Positions 56,079-63,448 of a stretch of 64,000 nucleotides of DNA are shown piece by piece. Within the stretch, counting starts at the first letter, position 1, and the number at the start of each line of letters is the position of its first letter. Position numbers and translations under genes: made by a program. The notes beneath the pieces were generated by a model. It was not told where the DNA came from. It saw nothing but the letters and a program-made list of their open reading frames with translations, and did no database searches. Origin of the DNA: RGZA01 sp041917755 (lineage in GTDB: Bacteria > Pseudomonadota > Alphaproteobacteria > UBA9219 > RGZA01); contig JAYRWY010000007.1 of assembly GCA_041917755.1 (NCBI GenBank), forward strand, positions 248,001 through 312,000, given 5' to 3'.

Positions 56079-58700
56079 CTATTCCTCAATCTCTCCAGTC
56101 AGAACTTCCTTCACCTTACTCGCAAGCTGCTTCAAGCTGAACGGCTTGGATAGGAAGTGCACCACTTCACCTTCGCGTAATTGTTCACGGAATTTATCTT
56201 CGGTATAGCCTGAAATAAACACAACCTTGGTATCGGGCTTGCGGCGCATGACTTCGCGCACAAGGGTTGGGCCATCCATTTGCGGCATTACCACATCGCT
56301 GATAAGCAAATCAATCTTACCGCCCTGTTCGTCAATAATGCTTAAGGCTTCTTCGCCACCACGTGCTTCGAGTACATTATAGCCTTTGTTGCGTAAAGCG
56401 CGTGCACCAAATACACGAACAGCATCTTCATCTTCTACTAACAAGATGGTTCCAGCACCCGTTAAGTCGGAGGTCTTCTTTTCACGCACCGGTTCGGCAA
56501 CTGCTTCGGCCGGTTTTTCCTTTTCGACATGATGTGGCAGATAAATAATAAAGGTAGAACCTTTGCCAACAACGCTCTCAACTTCCACAAAGCCGCCTGT
56601 TTGACGCACAATTCCATATACGGTGGATAGGCCAAGTCCGGTGCCGCTTCCCACTTCTTTGGTAGAAAAGAAGGGCTCGAAAATACGTTGGATATTTTCT
56701 TTGGGAATACCAATGCCCTGATCGGCTACCGAAATTTTGATATAATCGCCGGGGTTCATCACGTCTTGGCCACGTGTAATCGCAGTGTCTTGGTGATGTG
56801 GGCCGGTGGTGATGGTAACGGTGCCGCCTTGCGGCATCGCATCGCGGGCATTAACAACCAGATTGATAATAACCTGTTCAAGCTGGCCTTGGTCAGCGCG
56901 GATAAGGCCAACATCACGGGCATGAACCATCTTCAATTCAACGTTTGCGCCAATCAGTCGACGCAGTAGGTTGGCCAGTTCGGCTAATACATCCGTCACG
57001 CTCAGAACCTTGGGTTGCAAGGTTTGCTGGCGCGAGAATGCCAATAGTTGCCGCACAAGATTAGCGGCGCGGTTACCGTTTTGCTTAATCTGCATGATGT
57101 CAGCAAAGGATTGATCGCCAGGTTTATGACGTTGTAATAACAAGTCGCAGAACCCGATCATCGCGGTGAGTAGATTATTGAAGTCGTGCGCAACGCCGCC
57201 TGCTAACTGGCCAATTGCCTGCAGCTTCACGGAATGGGCAAGCTGTGCCTCAATGCGCTTTTGTTCACTATAGTCAATAAAGTAAAGCATCAAGCCCGTT
57301 TGCTGCGGGTTTTCGCCATCTTCATTCATGCCATGGCCAAGCAACGCAAATCGCTTGGCATAAATAAATGCAACTGCGCTTGCATCACCCATCCCACGCA
57401 GTTCAATCGGCTTTTGTAAATCACGGCCAGCCAGCACAGCTGACAGCTCATCTGCAATTGCATTTTGCCGTTCATCCGTAATCAGATTGATAAAGTTCTT
57501 TTTTAAAATATCATTTTTGTCACGCTTAATAAGGCTAATGAATGCCTGGTTGCATTCTTCAACAGTCATGGCCGCATTTAATAATGCAACGCCAATAGGT
57601 GCTTCTGCGAATAGACGTTGAAAACGTTGTTCGGATAGGGTCAACGCTTCTTGCCATGATTGTTCGGGGGTTAAATCACGTACAATCGAACGCGTGCGAA
57701 GGGTTTGACCATCTTCATTCATCACCACTGTTTGGGTGATGGAGACAGGGAAAACCTTCCCTTTTTTGCTGCGCATAAACGTGTCGCCACGCAGATGGCC
57801 GTCTTGTCCGGCAGCTATACCATAGGGCGCAACATCATCCAGTTTCTGTGCAATAACGTCGTGCAGCTTGATGCTTCCGCTGGTCAGTTCTTCAATGCTG
57901 CAACCAAGCCATTCGGAAAGCGTACGGTTCACGAAACGGAACCGCCCATGTTGGTCAACCGAATAAATACCTACCGGTGCATGCGCCATAAAATCAATCA
58001 GCTTGGCTTGCTCTTCGCGAACTGCTTGCTCGGCACGTTTACGTTCACTGATATCTTCAAAGCGCCAAATAATATAGCCCGTGGAGGGTAGTGGGCGAAC
58101 AATTACACGGCGCCATTCATTGATTTTACCACCTTTAATGACTGGCAGTTCTCCTTGAGATGGTTGATTGGCGCGTGCAGCCTTGCGCAATTTCTGGAAT
58201 TCAGCCGCTACTGTTGCATTCTCGCTGAACTTAAGGGCAACGGATGCTTCAACACTTGGGTTGGCTTTTCCTACCCAATAATCATAGGCTTTGTTGGTCA
58301 GAACCGCTCTGCCATCCATATCAACGATGGCTTGCGGGTTGAAAGCTGCCTGAAATGCTTCTGCTAAAATGGTTTCAATTTTACCAAAGCGTGAAATTTT
58401 ATGCAGGTTGCGCCCAATGACCACCGCAAGAATGATGATAGCTATATCAATCAGTAACCCTGGCACACCTTTGTAGGGTGCCATGTCCAGATTTGCCAAG
58501 ACCACCATACTGAAAACTAGCGCAACCAAAATACCTGAGCTGATTGCCACGATAAGAAGACGATGCTGACGCTCGCTGGTTTCTTGTTTACCTGCAGCAG
58601 CAAGAAGGCCCATGGCTTCATCGGATGCCTCGAGGCTTTTTGCGTTTGCGGCAGGTGATTTATTGGCGGGAAGTGTGGATTTGGGCGAATCTGTTTTCAT
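56079..58700 (-). CDS. cckA: Cell-cycle hybrid histidine kinase CckA
   Basis: CckA phosphorylates CtrA through ChpT, and so controls CtrA-dependent genes, including flagellar ones. From ATG 58700 the 873-residue product has two membrane helices near residues 50-105, PAS domains, the dimerisation helix with phosphorylated His505 (GGVAHDFNNLLTAMIGFCDLLL), an ATPase domain (VNARDAMPQGG, VADQGIGI, GTGLGLSTVYGIV) and a receiver domain with Asp802 (ISDVVMPQMDGP). The FNNLLTAMIGFCDLLLQRH stretch closely matches CckA. It follows flhB, an order known in alphaproteobacteria. No ctrA or chpT is seen in the window. Confidence 0.92.
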   Translation of the reverse strand: MKTDSPKSTLPANKSPAANAKSLEASDEAMGLLAAAGKQETSERQHRLLIVAISSGILVALVFSMVVLANLDMAPYKGVPGLLIDIAIIILAVVIGRNLHKISRFGKIETILAEAFQAAFNPQAIVDMDGRAVLTNKAYDYWVGKANPSVEASVALKFSENATVAAEFQKLRKAARANQPSQGELPVIKGGKINEWRRVIVRPLPSTGYIIWRFEDISERKRAEQAVREEQAKLIDFMAHAPVGIYSVDQHGRFRFVNRTLSEWLGCSIEELTSGSIKLHDVIAQKLDDVAPYGIAAGQDGHLRGDTFMRSKKGKVFPVSITQTVVMNEDGQTLRTRSIVRDLTPEQSWQEALTLSEQRFQRLFAEAPIGVALLNAAMTVEECNQAFISLIKRDKNDILKKNFINLITDERQNAIADELSAVLAGRDLQKPIELRGMGDASAVAFIYAKRFALLGHGMNEDGENPQQTGLMLYFIDYSEQKRIEAQLAHSVKLQAIGQLAGGVAHDFNNLLTAMIGFCDLLLQRHKPGDQSFADIMQIKQNGNRAANLVRQLLAFSRQQTLQPKVLSVTDVLAELANLLRRLIGANVELKMVHARDVGLIRADQGQLEQVIINLVVNARDAMPQGGTVTITTGPHHQDTAITRGQDVMNPGDYIKISVADQGIGIPKENIQRIFEPFFSTKEVGSGTGLGLSTVYGIVRQTGGFVEVESVVGKGSTFIIYLPHHVEKEKPAEAVAEPVREKKTSDLTGAGTILLVEDEDAVRVFGARALRNKGYNVLEARGGEEALSIIDEQGGKIDLLISDVVMPQMDGPTLVREVMRRKPDTKVVFISGYTEDKFREQLREGEVVHFLSKPFSLKQLASKVKEVLTGEIEE

Positions 58701-58789
58701 GACTAAACAGCTTAAAAGCTGCCGCCCATAACACAATCCGATTTTTAGGATGACCGCCTATTCTCGGGGCGTATTCTCAGGTGACAAGG

Positions 58790-59872
58790 TCAGGCTTTGC
58801 GGGCCGGCTTTATCTTTTTAAGGCGGTAAATATAGGAAATAACCTCTGCCACCGCGCGGTAATGTTCAGATGGCACTTCTTGGTCTATTTCAACCGTCGC
58901 ATACAAGGCGCGCGCTAGTGGCGGGTTCGTAACAATTGGGATGGTATGTTTGTCCGCGACCTCGCGAATTCTTAAAGCAATGATATCCTGTCCTTTGGCC
59001 AACAGAACCGGGGCCTGCATTTTGGCCGGGTCATATTTCAAGGCGACCGCAAAGTGGGTGGGGTTGGTAATGACCACATCGGCCTTGGGTACAGCGGCCA
59101 TCATGCGCTTTCTGGCCTTTTCCTGACGAATTTGTCTCAGGCGTCCTTTGACATGCGGGTCACCTTCCGATTGTCGGTTTTCGTCTTTGACCTCTTGCTT
59201 GGTCATGCGCATATTTTTGAAATAGGTGAAGCGCTGATAAACCAGATCAATCATCGCGATAACGGTGAATACCAAAAACACCGAAAAAATGATATGTATT
59301 GAAAGATTATAAGTTGATTTGATCAAATCATCATTGCTGATACCTGTCATGCTTTCAGACTGATGATAGATGGGGGTGATCAAGATAAACGCAACCGTAC
59401 CCACCACGAGAATTTTGCCAATACTCTTCAATAGTTCAACCAGCGAATTGACTGAAAACAACCGCTTTATTCCAGCAAGTGGGCTTAACCGTTCCCATTT
59501 GAGTTTGATCAGGCTTGGGTTAAAGAAAATCCCAGTTTGAACAATCCAGCCTAAAACTCCCATCACCATCAGCAAGGATACAATCGACATCACGACGGGG
59601 CCAAATGCCCCCAATATATACAGATAGACGGATTGATACCCGCCATTATCCATTCGAATTTCGCCGGATTTTTCTAGAATAGCAGTCAGCGGTGTCATCA
59701 TTGTTCGCCCCAACATCGGGAACAACACCATCACGCACATCACAATCCCAAGCAGTAATGTCCATGTCGCAACGTCGCGGCTTATAGGTAAGTTACCCTG
59801 TTCGCGCGCTTCATTTAATCGTTTGGCGGTGGGGTCTTCGGTTTTTTGACTGTCATCATCATCTTCGGCCAT
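58790..59872 (-). CDS. flhB: Flagellar export switch protein FlhB
   Basis: FlhB controls the substrate switch of the flagellar type III export apparatus. The 360-residue product begins MAEDDDDSQKTEDPTAKRLNEAREQGNLPISRD, has four membrane helices, and carries the autocleavage motif NPTH in VITNPTHFAVALKYDP followed by PVLLAKGQDIIALRIREVADKHTIPIVTNPPLARALY. All are diagnostic. It is the last gene of flgB-flgC-fliE-fliQ-fliR-flhB and is followed by cckA. Confidence 0.97.
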   Translation of the reverse strand: MAEDDDDSQKTEDPTAKRLNEAREQGNLPISRDVATWTLLLGIVMCVMVLFPMLGRTMMTPLTAILEKSGEIRMDNGGYQSVYLYILGAFGPVVMSIVSLLMVMGVLGWIVQTGIFFNPSLIKLKWERLSPLAGIKRLFSVNSLVELLKSIGKILVVGTVAFILITPIYHQSESMTGISNDDLIKSTYNLSIHIIFSVFLVFTVIAMIDLVYQRFTYFKNMRMTKQEVKDENRQSEGDPHVKGRLRQIRQEKARKRMMAAVPKADVVITNPTHFAVALKYDPAKMQAPVLLAKGQDIIALRIREVADKHTIPIVTNPPLARALYATVEIDQEVPSEHYRAVAEVISYIYRLKKIKPARKA

Positions 59873-59883
59873 GGCAATAGTCC

Positions 59884-60675
59884 TTAGATGCCAGGGGAGA
59901 TATTGAAGATACGCATGAAGATATCTTCATATCCTTTGCCCCACACGCTCATCATGGTGCCGATGGATGCAGCAAAGATGGCAAGTCCAAACACAATTTG
60001 CAGTGGCGCAAGGACGAAGAAAATTTGCATTTGAGGAATCATCTTCACCATCAGGCCGCCGGTTAACTGGAATACGATGCCTAAAATCATAAATGGCGCC
60101 ACAAGTCGCAGCGCAAGCGAGAAACTATCATTCACGCTTTGAGAAATAAAATGGGTCATATCACCGATGGCAACAAATGCCCCTGGCTTAAAGATATCGT
60201 AGCTGTGCACAAATGCCTTCAACGTCATATCCAGAAGTCCGCTTTCAAACAGCAATACAACCCCTAGCAGGCCGAGTAATGTACCCGGAATAGAGCCTTG
60301 GCTTTGAATAGTTGGGTTCATGACCATGGCATTGGATAAACCAATTTGCAGTGCAATCAGCATTCCTGCCACTTCCAGAGTGCTCAGCAACAGGCGCATG
60401 ATAAAGCCGATGAAGAGGCCGCTGGCAATTTCAATTAAGATATATTCAGTTACCCGCATGGGATTATCGGGCATAGCTGGAAGTTGTGGCGAGAGTAATG
60501 GCAGTAAGATCAGGCTAACCAATAAGGCTAGTTGCAGACGTATCCGCGCGGGCACATACGGATCGCCGATGCCTGGCATGACCATGAATATGCAGCCAAT
60601 ACGACAAAAAACGAGGAGAAAAGCGAACACATTGCCACTGACTAGGTTCGCAAGATCAATGGACATCACGCCCAC
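59884..60675 (-). CDS. fliR: Flagellar export protein FliR
   Basis: FliR is part of the FliP-FliQ-FliR export gate. The 263-residue product has six membrane helices: FAFLLVFCRIGCIFMVMPGIGDPYVPARIRLQLALLVSLILLPLL at the start, and the conserved EIASGLFIGFIMRLLLSTLEVAGMLIALQIGLSNAMVMNPT in the middle, including the FAxMxNPT-like loop. The gene starts three bases from the fliQ stop and ends 11 bp before flhB, in the standard order. Confidence 0.96.
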   Translation of the reverse strand: MGVMSIDLANLVSGNVFAFLLVFCRIGCIFMVMPGIGDPYVPARIRLQLALLVSLILLPLLSPQLPAMPDNPMRVTEYILIEIASGLFIGFIMRLLLSTLEVAGMLIALQIGLSNAMVMNPTIQSQGSIPGTLLGLLGVVLLFESGLLDMTLKAFVHSYDIFKPGAFVAIGDMTHFISQSVNDSFSLALRLVAPFMILGIVFQLTGGLMVKMIPQMQIFFVLAPLQIVFGLAIFAASIGTMMSVWGKGYEDIFMRIFNISPGI

Positions 60676-60678
60676 CCA

Positions 60679-60951
60679 TTACGACTGTCCAAACGACACG
60701 ATGCGTGCAAACAGGCCTTCGGTATAGGTTGCAAGGCTGGTGAGCATATAGGGCAACATCAACAGCAGTCCAATTGACATCACCAGAAGCTTTGGGACAA
60801 AAGCCAGTGTCGCTTCTTGAATTTGCGTAACGGTTTGAATAAGGGAGATAACGACACCGATAATCAATCCTACAATCAGCAAGGGCCCGCCAACCCGCAG
60901 CATGACCATAATGGATTCACGTGCAATATCGATAATATCGGATTCGTTCAC
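60679..60951 (-). CDS. fliQ: Flagellar export protein FliQ
   Basis: FliQ is a small component of the export gate. The 90-residue product has two membrane helices (about 15-40 and 50-75) and the typical ARESIMVMLRVGGPLLIVGLIIGVVISLIQTVTQIQEATLAFVPKL sequence, with the QxVTQIQExTLxFVPK motif of the family. It lies between fliE and fliR. Its length and motif leave little doubt. Confidence 0.96.
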   Translation of the reverse strand: MNESDIIDIARESIMVMLRVGGPLLIVGLIIGVVISLIQTVTQIQEATLAFVPKLLVMSIGLLLMLPYMLTSLATYTEGLFARIVSFGQS

Positions 60952-61006
60952 TGCGGCGGCTTCCCGAACAAGGATTTATAACTAGAACTACGGATTAAAG
61001 ACTAAC

Positions 61007-61321
61007 CTAAACGGCGCTGCGCATCAATTCCTGATATGCGGCAATTACGCGGTCGCGAATGGTAACCACGGTTTGCAACGCAACTTCAGCAGAGCTGACG
61101 GCGGTGATAACTTCGTTGATGCTGGCCTTGCCCTGTACAGCCGCGAGCGAGACTTTTTCGGATTTGTGCATGCTGTCCACGGTATTGCCAAGCATGTTAC
61201 CAAGGATATCACCAAATTGTGCGCCACTGGCTGGGCTGGCTGCACCTGCATCAGCACCTTCATCCAGTGCTTTAAGCGTATTGCGGTAGGACTTTAAAAC
61301 TTCGCCAACATTCAAAACCAT
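61007..61321 (-). CDS. fliE: Flagellar hook-basal body protein FliE
   Basis: FliE links the MS-ring or export gate to the rod. The 104-residue product ends with the conserved helix STVDSMHKSEKVSLAAVQGKASINEVITAVSSAEVALQTVVTIRDRVIAAYQELMRSAV-type segment (here N-T-V-D-S), which has the E-x-A-L-Q-x-x-x-x-x-R-D-K/R motif of FliE. The N-terminal part is variable, rich in Ala and Gly. It lies between flgC and fliQ, the usual place in alphaproteobacteria. Confidence 0.93.
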   Translation of the reverse strand: MVLNVGEVLKSYRNTLKALDEGADAGAASPASGAQFGDILGNMLGNTVDSMHKSEKVSLAAVQGKASINEVITAVSSAEVALQTVVTIRDRVIAAYQELMRSAV

Positions 61322-61351
61322 GGTCTATCCCCTTAATATCCTTTGCTAGGA

Positions 61352-61771
61352 TTATCCTCTTAAAATATCCAGCGCTCTGGCCAGCATACTCTTCATCGTA
61401 TCAATCACACTCAAGTTCGCTTCGTAGCTGCGTTGTGCTTCCTTCATATCGATGCTTTCGATAAGTGGCTTCACATTGGGCTTGAGTACATATCCTTCAG
61501 CATTCGCTGCCGGATGCTGAGGATTGAATTCTTTCACAAATGGCGATGCATCATTTGTTACTGATGCTACCTTCACTGTTGATAAGCCTGATGCATTATC
61601 CAGTACTTCTTTAAACACAATCTGGCGACGGCGATATGGTTCGGCCCCTGGTGAAAGTCCTGTGCTGTTAGCGTTGGCAATGTTCTCAGCAATGATGCGC
61701 AAACGCTCGCCTTGTACACGCATACCTGCGGTGGCAACTTTAAATACATCTGCAAAATCAGTGCTACGCAT
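61352..61771 (-). CDS. flgC: Flagellar proximal rod protein FlgC
   Basis: FlgC is a proximal rod subunit. The 139-residue product has the N-terminal rod motif VATAGMRVQGERLRIIAENIANANSTG and the C-terminal PLIESIDMKEAQRSYEANLSVIDTMKSMLARALDILRG, both of which match the family closely, along with PYRRRQIVFKEVL. Two bases separate its start codon from the flgB stop. The operon continues into fliE. Confidence 0.96.
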   Translation of the reverse strand: MRSTDFADVFKVATAGMRVQGERLRIIAENIANANSTGLSPGAEPYRRRQIVFKEVLDNASGLSTVKVASVTNDASPFVKEFNPQHPAANAEGYVLKPNVKPLIESIDMKEAQRSYEANLSVIDTMKSMLARALDILRG

Positions 61772-61773
61772 GA

Positions 61774-62181
61774 TTATGCTCCACCTCTACCCAGCGCGGT
61801 CTTAAGCAATGACAGTGTCTTTTTATAAAGACTGGTCATCATTTGATATTGCGCGGTGGTGTCAGACATTTGGCTTAATTGTTGTTCCAAAACGACGGCA
61901 TTGCCTGATGGTTTAACTTCGTACAAATCGGATTCTTTTTTAGTTCTAACCAATCCACTTGTTGTGCCACCCATCATGTGTTTTGGGTTGGTCGCGGCAA
62001 GCTGGAAACCCGAGTTATTTGCAAACTGGGTTTTTTGTAAAACTTCATCAAAACTGACGACATCTTTTGGCTTATAATTTGGCGTATTGGCTTGCGCAAT
62101 ATTTTGCGCGATGACGCCCTGACGTTGGGTCAGATAATCCATTTTCTCGGAAATCAGCGAAAATAAATTTGTAAGTGCCAT
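61774..62181 (-). CDS. flgB: Flagellar proximal rod protein FlgB
   Basis: FlgB is the first proximal rod subunit. The 135-residue product has the rod motif LFSLISEKMDYLTQRQGVIAQNIAQANTPNYKPKDVVSFDEVL near the N-terminus and VLEQQLSQMSDTTAQYQMMTSLYKKTLSLLKTAL at the C-terminus, characteristic of FlgB. It leads the operon flgB-flgC-fliE-fliQ-fliR-flhB. A strong sigma-54 element lies about 180-195 bp upstream. Confidence 0.95.
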   Translation of the reverse strand: MALTNLFSLISEKMDYLTQRQGVIAQNIAQANTPNYKPKDVVSFDEVLQKTQFANNSGFQLAATNPKHMMGGTTSGLVRTKKESDLYEVKPSGNAVVLEQQLSQMSDTTAQYQMMTSLYKKTLSLLKTALGRGGA

Positions 62182-62360
62182 CTGCCTATTCTCCTGAACT
62201 TTGCCCGGTTTACCCTTGGGCTAAGCCCTCGCTGTCAAACTCTACAATGCGTCTACGCGGCTTAATAATACGTAAAGGTTTATCCAATTCATATCTTTGC
62301 AATAACCGTTCCAACTTCGTAACTACATTGATGTGATTCATAAATCTCTGCCCAAACCAT

Positions 62361-62376
62361 TGCAGAGCGCGTGCCA
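62361..62376 (-). promoter_or_regulatory. Sigma-54 promoter of the flgB operon
   Basis: On the minus strand TGGCACGCGCTCTGCA matches TGGCACG-N4-TTGCA at 11 of 12 positions with exact GG-N10-GC spacing. The start point would be near 62350, about 170 bp before flgB. The divergent fhlB element begins five bases away. Confidence 0.75.
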
Positions 62377-62380
62377 AGTA

Positions 62381-62396
62381 CGGCATGCGGCGTGCA
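62381..62396 (+). promoter_or_regulatory. Weaker sigma-54-like promoter of fhlB-fliO-fliP
   Basis: CGGCATGCGGCGTGCA matches the consensus at 9 of 12 positions with GG-N10-GC spacing and points to fhlB, whose start is about 62 bp past the predicted transcription start (near 62408). It is back to back with the flgB promoter. Confidence 0.45.
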
Positions 62397-62409
62397 AAGC
62401 ATGCATATC

Positions 62410-62423
62410 GGGGTATGCACCCC
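62410..62423. repeat. Dyad GGGGT-ATGC-ACCCC in the flgB/fhlB spacer
   Basis: GGGGT (62410-62414) and ACCCC (62419-62423) form a perfect dyad. A similar GGGGT-N7-ACCCC dyad lies in the flgF/fliL spacer (34768-34784). Both lie close to sigma-54 elements. A shared activator site is possible but unproven, and in mRNA the dyad would also form a hairpin. Confidence 0.4.
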
Positions 62424-62469
62424 CAAATCGTTAACGATTTAATAACCGTTATCCGGAGTATGCTGGTTT

Positions 62470-62811
62470 ATGCCGATTGATTTGACCTATGGCGAAGAGA
62501 AAAAACAGCCGGAAAAGGCTGTAAAAACTGCCGTTGCCATAGAGGGCGGCAGCAACCCCAATAGTTTGCCACGGGTCATTGCTACTGGGCGGGGCTTATT
62601 AGCTGAACAGATTCTGCGACTAGCTTTTGAAAATGATATCAAAGTACGCCAAGATAATGATCTGGTTGAGCTTCTGGCGATGCTTGACTTGGACCATCAC
62701 ATTCCTGCCGAGGCTGTAATCGCCGTGGCGGAAGTTCTTGCCCGGGTGTTTGAAGCAAATTCTGCACTTGGTAAATCACCATCGCCGGGGGGAGAGTCCC
62801 AGTCAGTATGA
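62470..62811 (+). CDS. fhlB: FlhB C-terminal domain homologue (FhlB)
   Basis: The 113-residue product matches only the cytoplasmic C-terminal domain of FlhB: LPRVIATGRGLLAEQILRLAFENDIKVRQDNDLVELLAMLDLDHHIPAEAVIAVAEVLARVF. It lacks the membrane part and the NPTH cleavage site. Stand-alone proteins of this kind (FhlB, YlqH) accompany flagellar genes and can partly replace the FlhB C-terminus. The full flhB lies 2.6 kb away on the opposite strand. It is the first gene of a run fhlB-unknown-fliO-fliP, with ATGA overlap into the next gene. Confidence 0.82.
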   Translation: MPIDLTYGEEKKQPEKAVKTAVAIEGGSNPNSLPRVIATGRGLLAEQILRLAFENDIKVRQDNDLVELLAMLDLDHHIPAEAVIAVAEVLARVFEANSALGKSPSPGGESQSV

Positions 62812-63143
62812 GCGCAACATTTGATCCATCGGGTTTTAACCCAGGCGAAGAGCTAGAAGCCCTGCGCTTAGCATTAGAGGCCAGCGAACGTGTCGTGCGC
62901 GAAGGCGGATTGATCGATCTTCGCGATCTGGATGAACAGGTTGCCTATCTGTGTTCCGAAGTTATCAAGACGGATGGCCCGGTTCGCTTGCAACTACTTC
63001 CCAAACTTGAAGCCGTCATTCAAGTTCTGGATAATCTGGAAATTATTCTGCGCAAACACATGCCGCAAGAAGAATCTCAGGCACCCAATCGCTTGCGTGC
63101 CAATCAGGCTTATGGCGCGCCATCAACCCAAAAGGGGAATTAG
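62808..63143 (+). CDS. Small flagellar-cluster protein, unknown
   Basis: I do not recognise this 111-residue product. It is predicted to be all-helical: GEELEALRLALEASERVVREGGLIDLRDLDEQVAYLCSEVIK and LQLLPKLEAVIQVLDNLEIILRKHMPQEE, followed by a polar tail. Soluble helical proteins of this size in flagellar operons are often chaperones or linkers. The start overlaps the fhlB stop by ATGA, and fliO starts two bases after its stop. It is therefore coupled to export-gate genes and is likely to take part in export or assembly. That is inference from context. Confidence 0.6.
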   Translation: MSATFDPSGFNPGEELEALRLALEASERVVREGGLIDLRDLDEQVAYLCSEVIKTDGPVRLQLLPKLEAVIQVLDNLEIILRKHMPQEESQAPNRLRANQAYGAPSTQKGN

Positions 63144-63145
63144 CG

Positions 63146-63448
63146 TTGCCTGAAGATATGTTGGCCCGCATGCTCGTTTCCCTTGGTCTGGTACTAGGCC
63201 TTTTGGCGGCATTGACATGGGCGCTTAAAAAATATGGCGCTAAGCTTGGGTTACCGATGGCCATCAAGCAAGGCAAGACCCGCATCCAAATGGTCGATGT
63301 TACTCCGCTGGACGCACGTCACCGTCTGGTCTTGATCCGCAGAGATAAGGTTGAACATCTTATACTATTGGGCGGCACACAGCCCGTTGTGGTAGAAACC
63401 AATATTCCGCATGTTGCAGTGAATGAGACGTCAAATGAAAAAAAATAG
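63146..63448 (+). CDS. fliO: Flagellar biosynthesis protein FliO
   Basis: FliO helps assemble the FliP ring of the export gate. The 100-residue product has one N-terminal membrane helix (LARMLVSLGLVLGLLAALTWALKKYG) and a small beta-rich domain with IQMVDVTPLDARHRLVLIRRDKVEHLILLGGTQPVVVETNI, matching FliO (D-x-R-x-x-L-V-x-x-R-D-x-x-E-H-L-x-L-L-G). The start is TTG at 63146, and its last 14 bases overlap fliP. Confidence 0.88.
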   Translation: MPEDMLARMLVSLGLVLGLLAALTWALKKYGAKLGLPMAIKQGKTRIQMVDVTPLDARHRLVLIRRDKVEHLILLGGTQPVVVETNIPHVAVNETSNEKK

